A stretch of DNA of 12,588 bases, taken from contig JALNVG010000061.1 of the NCBI GenBank assembly GCA_023227685.1, forward strand, positions 1 through 12,588, in the 5' to 3' direction. Every line of letters starts with the position of its first letter. The stretch's first letter is position 1. This document shows positions 11,401-12,588 of the stretch, piece after piece. Under the pieces are notes generated by a model. The model did not search any database. It was not told the DNA's origin and was given only the letters and a program-made list of their open reading frames with translations. The translations under genes were made by a program, and so were the position numbers. The DNA is from Bacteroidaceae bacterium. Lineage in GTDB: Bacteria > Bacteroidota > Bacteroidia > Bacteroidales > Bacteroidaceae.

Positions 11401-12588
11401 TTACATGGTCATATCAAGCATTAAATAAATATCATCTTCTTTAATACCTTTTTTAATCAGAGTGTCTTTGTCTTTTAAAAAGACTTCTAAAAATTTATCC
11501 CTGTCTTTGATCATTGTTGCAGCTGTTCTGTAATTTTGTGTTGCATTTGCAATATCTTTTGTTACCCAAGCTACGTGTCCTTTGTTTATAAAATCAACAG
11601 GTAGTGGTTTTTCAGAAATAACTTTGTCGTAATAATTTGTTGCTTGCTGATATTTTTTGCACATAAATGAGCACCAGCCGATACCACGCATTGCCTTAAC
11701 GCTTTTGCAATCAAGATAGTTGAGCTTGAAGAAATAGTTGAGCGCTTCCTTATATTTTTTTAATTCAACTAAGCAGGTACCAATATAGAAAATCACTTTA
11801 AGATCTTCCGGATTTGTAGCCTCTACTTTATGATAATAAATCAATGCATTATTGTAACTTTTTGTCTTTCGATAGCAGGTAGCAAGATGATGATTAGTCC
11901 AAACATTATCAGGCTTATACGAGTCAGCAGTAAGAAATTGTCTGATGGCTTCTTTTGGCATGTTGAATTTTTGAAGTACATAACCATATTTCTGATAAAA
12001 ATCGGCTCTGCTTTCTTCTGGTATTTCTTTGACATTGATTTCTTCGAATAATTCCAGAACCCTGTTCCAATGCTCCCTTTTTATCATGAAATCAGCAACT
12101 GATCTTAAATCGGATTCTCTATGGAGTGTGTTTCTAAACAAGGGGATATTTTCTAAGTCAAGTTTGTCTTTAAAAAAATCGTGGAATTCATTCTTATGAA
12201 TATTCAGTTTAAAGAAACGATATAAGTCTTGTAAATATAGGTTGCTAACAGTGGCAGCATCTTTTGTATACGAAATATTAGCACTAGGATTATCAGAGTC
12301 GTTCAGTATATCCATGTTTTCACTGATTTGACTAAACAATAAATCGCGTTGTTGTGTTGGTATACTATCTATTGTGGATATTAGTGAATATTGGTCGCTA
12401 TCACAGAACATACCGCTTTTGAAAAGGAAATCAATAATTTTTCTATCGCTTTTTGTGCTTTTTAAATTATGAATATAATTAGAGTGTCTTTTATCGAAAG
12501 GGTAGAACCAGTTTTCTATTCTTAAAAAGAAGGGAAAATGCTTCATGGAGGCAAAGGATGTCATATTTACGTCAGCTCCTTCCATTTG
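11401..12588 (-). CDS. Tetratricopeptide repeat protein, 5' end outside the window
   Basis: The frame is open through the right edge, so the ATG at 12585 is probably internal; 394 residues are visible after it. The first ~150 residues are non-repetitive and contain HFPFFLRIENWFYPFDKRH (16-34). About six TPR-like helix pairs follow, at roughly 160-193, 194-227, 228-261, 262-295, 296-329 and 330-363. Typical TPR residues are visible, for example NALIYYHKVEATNPED and EALNYFFKLNYLDCKS. TPR arrays mediate protein-protein contact; no catalytic motif is visible and the function is unknown. No transmembrane segment appears in the visible part. The gene is convergent with maf with no intervening base. 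Confidence 0.85.
   Translation of the reverse strand, partial: QMEGADVNMTSFASMKHFPFFLRIENWFYPFDKRHSNYIHNLKSTKSDRKIIDFLFKSGMFCDSDQYSLISTIDSIPTQQRDLLFSQISENMDILNDSDNPSANISYTKDAATVSNLYLQDLYRFFKLNIHKNEFHDFFKDKLDLENIPLFRNTLHRESDLRSVADFMIKREHWNRVLELFEEINVKEIPEESRADFYQKYGYVLQKFNMPKEAIRQFLTADSYKPDNVWTNHHLATCYRKTKSYNNALIYYHKVEATNPEDLKVIFYIGTCLVELKKYKEALNYFFKLNYLDCKSVKAMRGIGWCSFMCKKYQQATNYYDKVISEKPLPVDFINKGHVAWVTKDIANATQNYRTAATMIKDRDKFLEVFLKDKDTLIKKGIKEDDIYLMLDMTM

Noticed and set aside
1..12588. CRISPR arrays, tRNA/rRNA genes, insertion sequences, toxin-antitoxin or phage genes
   Set aside because: No direct-repeat array, cloverleaf, transposase, integrase or small toxin pair was recognised; the region looks like core chromosome.

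Overview
The window looks like chromosomal DNA of a Bacteroides-type organism (order Bacteroidales). The DNA is AT-rich, several genes are preceded by the Bacteroidetes -7 promoter element TAnnTTTG, and leaders are A-rich rather than classic Shine-Dalgarno. The gene content also fits: a SusA-like periplasmic neopullulanase, a decarboxylase-type acyl-CoA carboxyltransferase set, and Kdo/LPS metabolism. No tRNA, rRNA, CRISPR array, insertion sequence, integrase or phage gene was seen. This reads as core genome rather than an island.

Layout, left to right. (1) The 3' part of a GH13 alpha-amylase (+) enters from outside the window. (2) A strong bidirectional terminator follows, then rpmE2 (type B ribosomal protein L31, -). 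(3) A 302-base divergent promoter region precedes the class II fructose-bisphosphate aldolase (fba, +). (4) A second bidirectional terminator separates fba from a convergent SusA-like GH13 enzyme (-), which has its own promoter and a LacI-type operator-like site upstream. (5) A minus-strand operon follows: acyl-CoA carboxyltransferase (MmdA/PccB type), a 75-residue soluble gamma/epsilon-like subunit and a biotin carrier protein, closed by a hairpin terminator. (6) A FemAB/GNAT-fold acyltransferase (-) comes next, with tandem -7 boxes directly against its start codon. (7) After a 330-base divergent region holding a long dyad symmetry comes a tight plus-strand operon: nitroreductase, Rossmann/DUF2520 protein, KdsC and Maf. 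(8) The C-terminal part of a large TPR protein (-) runs convergently into maf with no base between the stop codons and leaves the window at the right edge.

How the genes may work together. The two GH13 enzymes would degrade starch or glycogen outside the cell and in the periplasm, and aldolase carries the released glucose through glycolysis. The carboxyltransferase and biotin carrier fit propionyl-CoA/methylmalonyl-CoA chemistry at the fermentation end. The locus lacks the membrane beta subunit (Na+ pump), a biotin carboxylase and methylmalonyl-CoA epimerase, and its small subunit has no membrane segment, so it may be a soluble carboxyltransferase needing a partner encoded elsewhere. The last operon contains one clear envelope function (KdsC, Kdo for LPS), one housekeeping nucleotide-cleaning enzyme (Maf) and two redox-type proteins of unknown substrate.

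I did not find a clearly new system. The most worthwhile items are the soluble carboxyltransferase module with its small subunit, the near-leaderless acyltransferase promoter, the LacI-like site near the neopullulanase, and the uncharacterised DUF2520 protein coupled to KdsC.
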